Of a DNA stretch of 64,000 nt, positions 11,350 to 22,021 are shown piece after piece; positions within the stretch are counted from its first letter, which is position 1, and each line of letters starts with the position of its first letter. Below the pieces are notes generated by a model. The model worked only from the letters and a program-made list of their open reading frames with translations, had not been told where the DNA came from and did no database searches. This DNA is from Euborellia annulipes. Its lineage: Eukaryota > Arthropoda > Insecta > Dermaptera > Anisolabididae. Both the position numbers and the translations under genes were made by a program. Location of the stretch: positions 29,578 to 93,577 of the forward strand of contig JAKCPI010008049.1 in assembly GCA_023213315.1 (NCBI GenBank), in the 5' to 3' direction.

Positions 11350-11596
11350 CTAGGCGGGTGCCTAACTTGAATATAAAATTTAAACCTCCTAGCTCAATTC
11401 CTTCATGCTTTAAATTGAACCCAAACAGACACACAGACAGAACATGTCGCGAAAATCATTTTTTTGGATCTAGGTCCTCAAAACGTGTATATCCATCAAA
11501 ATCTCGACATCGAATTTTTGACATGAATCCAATAAGCTTGTCTCTATGCCTATATATTAATATTAACATACATAGAGGTAAGAGAAAGTAAAAATT
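11350..11596 (+). mobile_element. HER fragment, 3' part
   Basis: Begins in the GGTGCCTAACTTGAATATAA block, continues through ACAGACACACAGACAG, TGTCGCGAAAATCA and CAAAACGTGTATATCCATCA, and ends in the small hairpin and GGTAAGAGAAAGTAAAAAT. Confidence 0.75.
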
Positions 11597-12980
11597 CAAA
11601 TCCTGAATTGAGATTAGTTCTATATACAAAAAGATGCGGTAACTCACCCCAGTAAAATTCTAAGTGGACTAATCATATTTTACTTTTCTACCTAATGAAA
11701 AAAATCCCTACAAAATTCTGCAAGAGATTCGATGAGTTCTTAAGTTACCCAGTGTTATTATTATCTGTTTATGAGAGTTTCGAAATCTTCAAAAATTAAT
11801 TCCGCCCCTGCAATAAGAAATTTTAGAATGACATTAAAATGTTTCTATCCTACTATACTATTTGCTAAATAAATTTTAACTCAAATGGAATGCACTTAGC
11901 AAAAGTATTAAAAAATATTAATATCTTTGTACATTATAGGGGATGGGGCATTAACCCTCCTGGTTAATGCCTTCATACCTCCCCCCCTTTAAGGAAATGC
12001 CAGCCTTCACCGCGAAATTACTCTCAAAATAATTTGAATACATTTATCATTTATAAATAGTTATTTTAATTTTTATTTTATTTTAATTTTCAACCCTTAA
12101 TCCACCCCTGTGTAATAGTATATTAAGGAAATTTGATTAACAAAAATATATATATATTGTGTGTGTGTGTGTGATTAAGAATGAGAAAAAAAGGTGTTTA
12201 AAAAAAAAAATAATAAAAATAAAAAATTAATTTTTTTTCAAAGACACCTACACTCCCCCTCTCCCTTTCAACAGCTTATATTCTCCTTCTACCCTTAGTG
12301 AAATACAAAATATTTAATTTCATATTCAATAGAATCGTTTTAACAGTCAAATTATTTGTTTCTATCATTTTTTTTTTCAACGATAAAATGCATATTAATT
12401 ACCTTTAATAAGAAACTCAAGTGGGTGTGCTGGTTGACGGTGAGGTCAGGGTGGGTTACACTATATTAATTATTCACTTTGATTCACTTTAAACACAAAA
12501 AGATAGCAGCGCCTGCATCTCGGCCACGCGCTCGACTCAACTGAACGAGAGATTCGTCTCTCTGTTTGTTTAGGAATAAAATAGATGAAAATAACAATTC
12601 TCTTTTTATTAAAAGTAAAAAAATACCTTTTGCTCTAATCTAACTATATTTAGAGCTGAAAACAAATGTCAACAAGTGATTTGGAATATTCCAAGCCCTT
12701 TCTTAAATAATCAACCCTTCATCCCCCCTAATCAAAATAATAATCAATGCTATTTTTTGAATGTTTTCTATTTATTTGGCTTCGATTTAGATAAAATAAA
12801 TTTAAAAAACATTTTTCAACCCTTTATCCAATCCAAATAAATAAAATAATTAACAATGCTATCGCCTTCGGCGAGCTTCGCGTCTAGTCAGAAATAAATT
12901 AAAACCCTGAAAAACTTCCCTGGATCCGTCTTTGGGTTTTACACATAGTATAATTTTCTAGAATGCGTCTTACTTTAGGT
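11597..12980. other. Interior of the hAT composite, no gene seen
   Basis: AT-rich, with a GT microsatellite at 12154-12171. A GC-richer patch at 12420-12565 (GCCTGCATCTCGGCCACG and GAGAGATTCGTCTCTC) has no frame or splice signal. Confidence 0.45.
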
Positions 12981-13315
12981 CAGTGGTTTCCAAACTTTGT
13001 TACAAGGCCTCCCTTAAAAATATTTAATCGTATGACGCCCCCCCCCCCCCACATACATTTAATAAAATAATACAAAAACAAAAAAATACTAAAAATATAA
13101 ATTTAGGTCCTATATAAAAATATTTTTTTTATTTATTCATATTTATTATTCTAATTAAAAACTCCGTCCCAGAATCTTCTAAATTATTTTATTATTTTAT
13201 TTATAAAACTTGCAATCATTTGGAAAATTGATCTTGGGTGGCCAATATTCGCGCCTCCCCTTAGATTAGTCCGCGCCTCCCTAGGGAGGCGCGCCTCACA
13301 GTTTGGAAAACGCTG
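12981..13315 (+). mobile_element. hAT MITE, right unit of the composite
   Basis: Starts CAGTGGTTTCCAAACTTT, ends CAGTTTGGAAAACGCTG, and has the same GCGCCTCCC/GGGAGGCGCGCC subterminal block as 10805. It differs from its partner by an extra AT-rich central stretch. Confidence 0.8.
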
Positions 13316-13323
13316 CTATAGAT

Positions 13324-14235
13324 AGTCTAGTATATGATAATCAAGGTATAGGCCTATAATAAATAAAATAAAACGAAATAAAAAGTGGCTTTATTATTTT
13401 TGTATAAAGAAAGTTTTGTAACAAGAACACAGAGTAATTTGAAAAAACGGCCCCGAAGGTAATTATATAAAATTTTTATGATTTCTCTAGAGTAAAATTG
13501 TGATATTTTGAAGTTGGCCCATTTGCGTAAAACAATGTAATATGAAATTGGAAAACACAAATAGCAATATTACATAATCCTCGTATTTATACGGGTGCTT
13601 ATCAAAGGGCGTGATAGTGTTGATGATAAGGACTTTTGTGACATACATTGCTTTCAGTACTGTTGTAGAGGCATGAAATAGAATGTGAATAGAGTATTAT
13701 ACAATAATTAACGAATCAAGAGAGATGCAATCTAGTGGGAACGACCTTAACCTCGATTAATTTAAAATCTGTCGCTTGTTCTTTTTAAAATACTTTACTG
13801 TATTCTCAAGAGCTAGTTAAAGATACAATAATATTGATTTCAGATAGAAATCGAAGAAAATTTAATGAGAAAAATTATTTTAAAGAATCCTATACCAAAG
13901 ATTGAAGGAAAAACTCTTCTTAAAATTGTTTGGCTACCAAATAAATTATTGTAAATAAATATTAACGATGGCTGAGAAATCGAAAAATGTTTTCCATGGA
14001 AATGCTAAAAAATTTTTTAAAAAACATTTATCAGTTTTATAAAAGCCTAAAAAATTTATCTTTATTTCAATTTACCAATTGGCAAGATTTTTTTTTTTTT
14101 TAAGACGGAGAAATAAAGTTCGAAAAAAATTTTACTAACAAAAAATTGCTATAAAAATAGCTATAATAATTAACATTTTATTTGATTTGAGTTGAAATAA
14201 TTTTATTCTTTTTTTTTGGTTTGTAAATAGAGCTA
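13324..14235. other. AT-rich interval, no gene seen
   Basis: Only short frames, including a 68-codon minus frame at its left edge with no recognisable features. Confidence 0.55.
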
Positions 14236-14620
14236 CGTATATTACCGCCGACCCCGCACCGCGGGATTAATAATGGCGAGGACAGAAGAAGAAGAAGATA
14301 TTACCAGTGGCGTAGCGAGGAGGGAAGGGCAAGGGGGGTGCATCATGCCCCGGGCGCCACTCACAAAGGGGTGCCAATTGGTCCGCAAAACCAAAAATTG
14401 CTAGATAATTTTTATTTTTATTATAATTGATTTCTGGAAAATATGTTTTAAATTTAGTGCCAGTGTAATATAATAATTTTGTTTAACGAATTGAAAATTT
14501 CCACTAATATTATCAAAAATGAAATTTAATTAATTTTGCAAATATAGTGGGAAAGGCAATAGTTGATTTTCATACCAGGTCCAAACTATTTTTTTTTTTT
14601 TTTTTTTTTTGCAAAATTTG
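14236..14620. repeat. Repeat tail and MITE-like left end
   Basis: ACCCCGCACCGCGGGATT and a GAAGAAGAAGAAGA run (14280-14300) look like a short SINE or LINE tail. At 14305 CAGTGGCGTAGCGAGG begins, a typical hAT-like terminal motif, with GGTGCATCATGCCCCGGGCG behind it. No matching right end was found. A T-run lies at 14590-14610. Confidence 0.4.
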
Positions 14621-15094
14621 AATAGAAAGAAAGATATGATTAAATAAATAATAGAGCCTACTATATGTTTTTATCTCTCTCTCTTTTATGATTCATTTAT
14701 TAATATATTCTTTAAACATTTAGGTCACTACTCCATTTCTATACAAGAATGAAAGGTTTTATCACGTTGTGAATGGAATGAAGCAATATCTACTGGAAAT
14801 AGTGGATGAATTTTATTGCAAATTTATGCTAGTACTGGAAAGAGAAAAAATAATTGTATATTTAAATATTTTTTCGTTTTTTTTTATTATCAATATTTTG
14901 ATAAAATATAGGAAAAAATTAAATAAAATAAAAGACTATATCGAAACTTTTTTATTCCCTGGTTAGGATTCTATAAATGATTACAATAACAATATTTACA
15001 AACATTTTTTTGCTTAAAAAATGCAATATTTTTATTTTTCAGCAATGGAGGCTATTTGTATTCCATCCTTATTTATATAAAATTATAACAAAAG
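14621..15094. other. AT-rich interval, no gene seen
   Basis: Contains a 65-codon frame (14769-14966) of K/I/N/F-rich composition, as expected by chance in AT-rich DNA. Confidence 0.5.
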
Positions 15095-15155
15095 GGACGG
15101 GAGCCTTGCCGGCAACAGCAGCCAGGTGAAATAAAAAGCTTTATATTCAGTTGCC

Positions 15156-15188
15156 GACATTTCGGGTGCTAGTTGCACTCACCCTCAG
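15156..15188 (-). ncRNA. Hammerhead-like motif, single copy
   Basis: On the minus strand: CTGAGGGTG, an 11-base loop, CACCC, then GAAATGTCGGCAACTG. The GGGTG/CACCC stem and GAAA are intact; the base at the CTGANGA end is G instead of A. It lies in a Penelope-like end (GCCGGCAACAGCAGCC near 15107) with no partner arm. Confidence 0.4.
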
Positions 15189-15230
15189 GACAAGCAAAAT
15201 TGTACAGGTTATGCGGTACTGGAATTTAAT

Positions 15231-15840
15231 TTCATGTTTAGGTATTAATTTTTAACACTATTTACTAAATGTTAACCCTTTGGATTTAAATTTTTGTTTA
15301 CAGAATAGCTATTTGAGACAAAGAAGTGATTTTGAATAGCATTTTTAAAGCTGATTGTTTTTACATTACTTTTTGGGGGGGGAACACCCATTTGTTTATT
15401 TTAAATTTTCACTAGATATTTTGGGTTTATAATGCTTATTTTAAGTGCATATTTACTTTTGAAATGCATATTCTTTGTACATATTTCGGCTTTTTTAAAT
15501 GCATATTTTGTATGATTGAAATATATTTCTGGACTAGGTGGGTCCCAGCCGGCTGGTTATTTAATGTATTTATTTAAATGTACCGACAGGACATGTTCAT
15601 TGTTCAAATTATGAGCTTCTATTTAAATAAACTATATTTGAAAGGATTCTGTAAAATTGACATTATATAGGACAATTTTTAAAGAATCATTAAAGTTCGA
15701 GGTTGGCAAAATGTCAGTTAATTGACTACAGTGATATTTAAGAAAATAAGTTACTAAATACAGTAATAATAAAATTATTATTATTATTTTCTTAATTGGA
15801 AAATTGGAACAATTTAATAAATAAATAAAAAAAAAAAAAA
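15231..15840. other. AT-rich interval, no gene seen
   Basis: Contains a G run near 15376, the words GGTGGGTCCCAGCCGGCTGG at 15538, and a poly(A) at about 15826. No gene signal. Confidence 0.5.
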
Positions 15841-16025
15841 ATGTTAATTATGCAGGGGGGCTGCTGCTGGTCACTGAAGGTAGTTAAAAATCGAACTGCT
15901 GATATATATGCGCAGTGCGGAGTTCCACTGACCCGCTGCACTTGGACTCAATTCGCGAGTTTGAATGACGCAACGATTATTAGCGAGAGCGAAATTCATT
16001 TGACTTTTGATTTGCTTACTTAATG
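15841..16025 (-). promoter_or_regulatory. Candidate minus-strand TATA/Inr promoter patch
   Basis: A GC-richer island. On the minus strand it reads CGCTCTCGC, TTGCGTCA, CATATATATC (15910-15901), then TTCAGTGA with A at 15875, about 33 bases past the TATA start. That spacing suits an arthropod TATA/initiator promoter. On the plus strand it is a 60-codon frame without recognisable features. No downstream exon was found. Confidence 0.3.
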
Positions 16026-17098
16026 CATTCTACACCTAACTAACTACATATACCTATAGAAAGATGATTCAAACATCTCTAGAGCAAACAATTTTTACAT
16101 ATAAAACAGAAAAATCTAATAAGAAAAAAGTGCCAGATAAATAGTAACTTCAACAATTTTTATCTAAAAAGATTCACTCTAAAAAAATATATCTAAGCTT
16201 ATATGAGGACTTTTTCTTTTTCATTCTTAAATGTAGTCAAAAGTGAGTTAACAAAAAAAAGGATTCAACCAAATGGAAAAATTATTAAAAATTTCTTCGT
16301 TTTTGTTACCTAAAATAAATTTATGAATAAATGGATTAAAATAATATTGTGGTGAAATGGGTTTTTCTATTTCAAAATTGTATTTACGTCTAAAAAATTA
16401 AATTAAATCTTGCACTGTTTTTTATCAAGTCTTTCTTATTTAGAGGGAGTTCTTGATATCAGTAAAATTTTGAGTTATTTATTTGCTAACATGTTCTTAT
16501 GATTATTTCCTACTGTGGGCTTTCGGCGGGCTCTTCCTCTTGCCAGGGGGCTGAGCACCCTGGACCCCATTGTTCACCTTCGACGATTTTAACATTTTGT
16601 TGGGCTCACATATATATCAACAGTTTTGAGATAATTCAAAAAAAAAAAAAACTTCATTAAATCAGTTTGTTGAAGGACACGTGTAGAGAAATTTTAATTT
16701 AACGAATTCTTATAAAATTTCATATTAAAGCTTTATACTGTGTCTAAAGCAATTTGATCAACTACCAAAAATTAATTAACTCGTTTTTGATTGTTAATTA
16801 TCAAAGAGAGCGGGATGGTTTTATAGGGTCTACAAAATAAATCTTTAAAATACATGTAAATAAATATTCTTTTCCTCGGTGTCATGCTTTATCATTTCAC
16901 AATGAAAGGGCTAAACTGTACAAAACTTTAAATTACCTAAACTATGTAAGTTTTCCGACACGGAAAAATAAATAAATAATAAACAAAGGAGAAGTGATCA
17001 GTGTTGGAACAAATAAACGCCTGAAAAATAGGCAACTTTGTGAATCTTTCTAATCACAGTGTTAGAAAGCTGACAGAAAAATAATTTTTTTTATCTCA
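16026..17098. other. AT-rich interval, no gene seen
   Basis: A small GC-rich block at 16515-16570 (CTTTCGGCGGGCTCTTCC, GCTGAGCACCCTGG) stands out but has no exon signals. Confidence 0.5.
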
Positions 17099-17394
17099 TT
17101 TCGTATCAAGGGCGGATACAAAGGAATCCCTATGGAGATTTAATCAGGGAGGGAAGGGGGTAATTACCCCCCTGAGATTTGAGAAAAATATTATTTATGG
17201 GAAAAAAATTGTGTTTTTAATATAAAATTTTAAAAACTAATACATAAAAATTTGATTGTATGTAAATTTTGGTAAACAACTACAGAACGCACCTTTAAAT
17301 TACCGATAATAAGAAAAAATTGTGTGCTGTGCGAACATTGACACCAAATTACCCCCCTCCGAGAAACTCCTCTGGATCCGCCACTGTTTCGTAT
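17099..17394 (+). mobile_element. hAT MITE with perfect 8-bp duplication
   Basis: TTTCGTAT at 17099-17106 and 17387-17394 flanks an element at 17107-17386 with ends CAAGGGCGGATAC and GGATCCGCCACTG. Near the right end TTACCGATAATAAGAAAAAA and TTGTGTGCTGTGCG closely match one strand of the HER long hairpin, so the element is chimeric. The truncated relative is at 4820. Confidence 0.85.
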
Positions 17395-18118
17395 ATTGAA
17401 ATTAATTTTTATTAAATCTATTTTGAATTGTCTAAATTCGAGAATTTGAACCTTATGGAAAGAGTTAATCAATATTAATTTCAGGTCTATGAAAGAACAT
17501 ATTCTTTAATATATGAATATTAAAAAAAAAAATTTTTTGCAGAAAAATATTTTTTTTATAAATTTAAAAAATTGAAAATTTTAAGTTTCAACCGTGTAAG
17601 GGGAAAGATTTATAAATTATAAATAATCAAGTGAATAATTTATTAAATAAAGAAAAAAATAAAAGGATGATTAATAAAGAATAAGTTTAAACACAATTCT
17701 ATTTCGTGAGCATATCAAGTATTAAAATAAGGCCTATTTTTATAACGCGCTATCGTAGTTTACGGCAACCTACGTTCTAAATTCATAAATCAATTTGTGA
17801 CCTAATTTCCTAGTTTTTAAGAGAGTACATGGAACGATTTTTTTTATATAGACTAAGTATATAAATACTACAAGGAAACCAATAATGAAAGATAAGGATA
17901 AAAAGTCAATAAACAATAACAGACAGATTAGCTTATCGAATGAGGGAGCAGATTTATATTGGGTTGTATGACAAATTATAATTTTCTTTAAAAAAAAGTT
18001 TTTAATTCTGCCTTTTAATGCCAAAATTTTGAATAAAACTGCTGCAAAATCTGGCTTATTTCCTGACTCCCTCACAACTCTTCGAAAATACTTAATATTT
18101 ATTAATTTTGGCTGTGGA
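17395..18118. other. AT-rich interval, no gene seen
   Basis: Holds a 101-codon minus frame (17770-18075) with hydrophobic runs. Its composition follows the AT bias and no family is recognised, so it is not called. Confidence 0.5.
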
Positions 18119-18192
18119 GATTTAATCAGGAAACCGAAGGAAACTTTGCAGCCAGGAGATTAAATAAAAAAATATTTTATTTAATTTTTACT

Positions 18193-18229
18193 TGCCGGCG
18201 TTTCGGTCGTCTGTCACAACCTTCATCAG
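18193..18229 (-). ncRNA. Hammerhead-like ribozyme motif, best core in the window
   Basis: On the minus strand: intact CTGATGA, one A, stem GGTTGT, loop GACAG, stem ACGACC (six pairs including one G-T), intact GAAA, then CGCCGGC, which could form the very short stem III. This is the order expected of a minimal Penelope-type hammerhead. Cleavage would probably need dimerisation because stem III is so short. The single base between CTGATGA and stem II is a departure from the textbook core but recurs in most copies here. Confidence 0.5.
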
Positions 18230-18361
18230 GGCAAATAATTATAAACAATACACGATCTTAGGTATTTTGATGTTTACTGTAATCAAATACAATTTATTTT
18301 TTTAATTTTTATATGTATACTTGCTTGGAGTCTTGGATTCAATGATTGATAATTATTTGCC

Positions 18362-18400
18362 ATGATGAAGGTTGTGACAGACGACCGAAATGTCGGCAAG
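18362..18400 (+). ncRNA. Hammerhead-like motif, opposing arm
   Basis: ATGATGA (first base changed from C), A, GGTTGT, GACAG, ACGACC, GAAA, TGTCGGC. Same stem as its partner at 18193. Confidence 0.4.
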
Positions 18401-18483
18401 TAAAAATTGAATAAAAGATTTTTTTATTTAATCTCCTGGCTGCAGTTTCCTGGATTAATATTTATTTATTTATTTAGTTGTAC

Positions 18484-18757
18484 CTATAAGTCAGGGGCGT
18501 ATTTAAGGGGGGCGAGGGGGCCCGGGCCCCCCGAAATTTCCCAAACACATATACATATATAGGGATATACAGACATCAGCGCAACAAATTTTTCCGCAGG
18601 ATGGACAACTTTGGTTCCGCAATAGAAAAAATGTTCCTCAAAAAATTTCGTGTGAAAAAAGTATAGTTTCTTAAAAAAAAAAAATTTCCTCAGAAAAATT
18701 TTTGAGTTCGGGCCCCCCCCCCCGAAAAAAATTTCTATATACGCCCCTGCTATAAGT
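18484..18757. mobile_element. hAT MITE with perfect 8-bp duplication
   Basis: CTATAAGT at 18484-18491 and 18750-18757 flanks 18492-18749. TIRs are CAGGGGCGTAT and TATACGCCCCTG. Subterminal G- and C-runs (GGGCGAGGGGGCCCGGGCCC left, a C run right) are mutually complementary, so the element folds back. Non-autonomous. Confidence 0.85.
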
Positions 18758-19870
18758 CGTTATTATGTAGAGGTTCAAGTGTTTTAAATGTTTTAAAAAA
18801 ATATTAAGTTTTAGATAGTTATTAAAAAAAATAGAAAGTCAAAATGGGAAGTGCCTGATTCAGATGCCTAAATTTTTTTTATCAGAAACATCAAGGCAAG
18901 TTATCAAGATATTAAGAAGCATAAGAAAGAAGAAAAAACTGAGGGTCATAGGTCAAATAATTTATTATTAGATATATTATTATAAGCTGTATGTGTTACA
19001 TTTTATGATTTATTAGCCATCACGAATTAGGCCTACTATTATATTTTAACTATATGGGCAACGGAATTACAAAATGTAATGTTTTGAAATCTGCTTTAAT
19101 TATCAATAATAATTATAATTAAAGAAATAAGAAAATAAATTAAATCATTTCGTAATTCTTTCCATTCCTTATCTAATTTAAATAATTCTACATAACAGGT
19201 AGAGTTAAATAAATAAAAAAATAAATAAATAAATAAAATTTAATTATAAATAAAAACTGCCAGAAAAAAATTCTAAGTTATCAGAGAAGTTATGTTTGTA
19301 ACTTTTAAAGATCAAGCAGCTGGAAAATAAACACGATTTATAAATTAGCGTGAAGTCAATAAATTGTTAGTAGCCTCCCTCATCAGTAGTAAATTGGACG
19401 ATAGAGGAATTAAATGCGCTTGGAATGTTTTGATATTATCAGAATAAATTTATAATAAACAAGAAGTAATTAGTATTTTAATTAATTCTTAAAAAAAAAA
19501 ATTATGAATTTTTAAAGTAAGGTTATTATTTTTCTCTCTCGTTGAGATAGAAAAATTATGCTGTTCATTTCTTTCGAAATCTTTAACAAACTTCTTAAAA
19601 TCACTACAGTTATAATTAGGCTCTTCGCATCTGGTTTCTAATTAATATAATTAACACTTTATAGAAATATTCCTACACTTTGTCTTATTATTTCTGTAAA
19701 CGGGGCCGGTGAAAAATATAGATGCAACCAAAGAGTAATCCTTATTTAAGTAATTGTTGAGAGGATGGAATGTTTTTATCTAAAAGGAAAAAAAGGGAGT
19801 AAAGTAGTCTTTTTAAATGCTTTTATTTAACTTACTCTTTCAAGGTCACCAACTTTGAGTCTTTGTTAAG
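18758..19870. other. AT-rich interval, no gene seen
   Basis: An AAATAAATAAAT run lies near 19215. The last 40 bp already resemble the satellite. Confidence 0.5.
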
Positions 19871-21165
19871 GACACTTCCCGATGAGCTAGAGGTGTGAAA
19901 TTTGATATTTAAGGTTCATTTTTGATGACGCAAATTGTGAGTTGGGTTTAACCAAAATTTACCAAACTAATGAGGTACTTTATTTGAAACCCTTCGCGAA
20001 TTAATGTAATTTCAAAAGACTTCCCGATGGGCTAGAGATGTGAAATGTAATACTTAAGAGTCATTTTTGATGACGCCACTATATGGTGGTTTTGATCAAA
20101 ATAGACCAAACTAATGTGGTACTTTATTTGAAACCCTTCGTGAATTAATGTAATTTCAAGAGACTTCCCGATGGGCTAGAGGTGTGAAATGTAATACTTA
20201 AGAGTCATTTTTGATGACGCCACTATATGGTGGTTTTGATCAAAATAGACCAAACTAATGTGGTACTTTATTTGAAACCCTTCGCGAATTAATGTAATTT
20301 CAAAAGACTTCCCGATGGGCTAGAGGTGTGAAATGTAATACTTAAGAGTCATTTTTGATGCCGCCACTATATGGTGGTTTTGATCAAAATAGACCAAACT
20401 AATGTGGTACTTTATTTGAAACCCTTCGTGAATTAACGTAATTTCAAGAGACTTCCCGATGGGCTAGAGGTGTGAAATGTAATACTTAAGAGTCATTTTT
20501 GATGACGCCACTATATGGTGGTTTTGATCAAAATAGACCAAACTAATGTGGTACTTTATTTGAAACCCTTCGCGAATTAATGTAATTTCAAGAGACTTCC
20601 CGATGGGCTAGAGGTGTGAAATGTAATACTTAAGAGTTATTTTTGATGACGCCACTATATGGTGGTTTTGATCAAAATAGACCAAACTAATGTGGTACTT
20701 TATTTGAAACCCTTCGCGAATTAATGTAATTTCAAGAGACTTCCCGATGGGCTAGAGGTGTGAAATGTAATACTTAAGAGTCATTTTTGATGACGCCACT
20801 ATATGGTGGTTTTGATCAAAATAGACCAAACTAATGTGGTACTTTATTTGAAACCCTTCGCGAATTAGTGTAATTTCAAAAGACTTCCCGATGGGCTAGA
20901 GGTGTGAAATGTAATACTTAAGGTTCATTTTTGATGACGCCACTATATGGTGGTTTTGATCAAAATAGACTAAACTAATGTGGTACTTTATTTGAAACCC
21001 TTCGCGAATTGATGTAATTTCAAGACTTCCCGATGGGCTAGAGGTGTGAAATTTGATATTTAAGGGTCATTTTTTATGATAATAAATAATTTTTTAATTG
21101 TGTCAAAATAGGTCAAACTAATGTGGTACTTTAATTGAAGCCTCACGCAAATAAGGCCCTATTAA
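19871..21165 (+). repeat. Satellite array of a 144-bp unit, about nine copies
   Basis: Unit starts (GACTTCCCG) lie at about 19873, 20018, 20162, 20306, 20450, 20594, 20738, 20882 and 21024. The spacing is 144 bp except at the edges. The central seven units are nearly identical; the first and last are diverged, as expected for unequal exchange. Each unit has GGGCTAGAGGTGTGAAAT, TATATGGTGGTTTTGATC, CAAAATAGACCAAACTAATG and GGTACTTTATTTG. The same blocks in the same order occur, diverged, in the HER interior. Confidence 0.9.
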
Positions 21166-21309
21166 CTAGTTTTGAAAGGCCAAACTAATGTTCTTTTTTT
21201 AAAGCTCTACGCTAATTAGACAATTTTAGAAAATTTCCCGATGTTATTTAAAAGCCTCTAATTTTGAAAGTTAATTTAAAAAAATCACACGAAAAAAAGA
21301 CTAAAAAGC

Positions 21310-21600
21310 TTAAAATAAAAATAAAATAAAAAAATAGATTTTTAAAAAAATGCTTTTTTTAAATTGAACTAAAAAGAGAGAAATAATTTAATTGTTCTTT
21401 TTAAAATTTTTTAATATTTATGACTTAAAATAAAAGCGTGGGGCGCGAGCCTCGGAATCACATCGAAGCGCCCCACGGTTTTATTTTAAGTCATAAATAT
21501 TAAAAAATTTTAAAAAGAACAATTAAATTATTTCTCTCTTTTTAGTTCAATTTAAATAAAAGCATTTTTTTAAAAATCTATTTTTTTATTTTATTTTTAT
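21310..21600. repeat. Near-perfect palindrome beside the satellite
   Basis: Arms of about 130 bp (21310-21443 and 21466-21600) with a 22-bp loop. The inner ends CGTGGGGCGC and GCGCCCCACG are GC-rich while the rest of the arms is AT-rich (TTATGACTTAAAATAAAA). Terminal repeats and target duplications are unclear. Confidence 0.85.
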
Positions 21601-21654
21601 TATATAATGTTTTTGTTCATTAGTTCTGTTTTTTATAGGATAGGCAAATTGCTT

Positions 21655-21910
21655 TAAAAAGGATTAGTGATCTGATAAAGAGATCCGATAAAGCTCGGGC
21701 GATCCGATCCGATTAATAAAAAGGATCACCGTTCCGATCGGCGATCCGATTCAGTTTCTAATAAATTTGCCGAATTAAAATCTATTTCTTCGGCCAAAAT
21801 TTGGATATAGCATATAAAAGGTTTTAAAGGATTGGCAGTTAAAAGGATGGCAAAAATCCAGGATTGCTATTCCTTCAACAGGCGCGATCCTAGCCTGGAT
21901 CAAGAGAGCA
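21655..21910. repeat. Cluster of GATCCGAT motifs
   Basis: GATCCGAT or a one-base variant occurs repeatedly within 120 bp (about 21680-21770), as in GCGATCCGATCCGATT and CCGATCGGCGATCCGATT, followed by GGCGCGATCC near 21880. The clustering suggests binding sites in a transposon end or promoter. No frame lies alongside. Confidence 0.5.
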
Positions 21911-21988
21911 AAAGTGATTTCGATCCAGTTCAATCATAAGATCTCAAAGCAGTAAATTGGAAAAATTCTAAGTTACCAGAGAAGTTAT

Positions 21989-22021
<33 letters not shown>

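Larger units (their letters stand above)
10797..13323. mobile_element. Composite of two hAT MITEs sharing one outer 8-bp duplication
   Basis: CTATAGAT lies directly outside the left end of MITE 1 (10797-10804) and directly outside the right end of MITE 2 (13316-13323). The inner flanks differ: GTAAAAGG after MITE 1, CTTTAGGT before MITE 2. An 8-bp duplication is the hAT signature. The simplest reading is that the whole 2.5-kb segment 10805-13315 inserted as one unit using the outermost ends. Confidence 0.65.
18119..18456. mobile_element. Penelope-like terminal-repeat foldback
   Basis: Arms of about 125 bp: ATTTAATCAGGAAACC and AGCCAGGAGATTAAATAAAA left, mirrored right. The AT-rich loop is about 18240-18345. 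Each arm carries a hammerhead-like motif with the sequences CCGAAACGCCGGCAAG and CCGAAATGTCGGCAAG. Confidence 0.65.

Noticed and set aside
17770..18075. 101-codon minus frame
   Set aside because: F/L/I/K-rich as expected from A/T bias, no motif or family, no supporting splice or promoter signal.
19871..21165. CRISPR array
   Set aside because: 144-bp units repeat end to end without unique spacers, in eukaryotic DNA.
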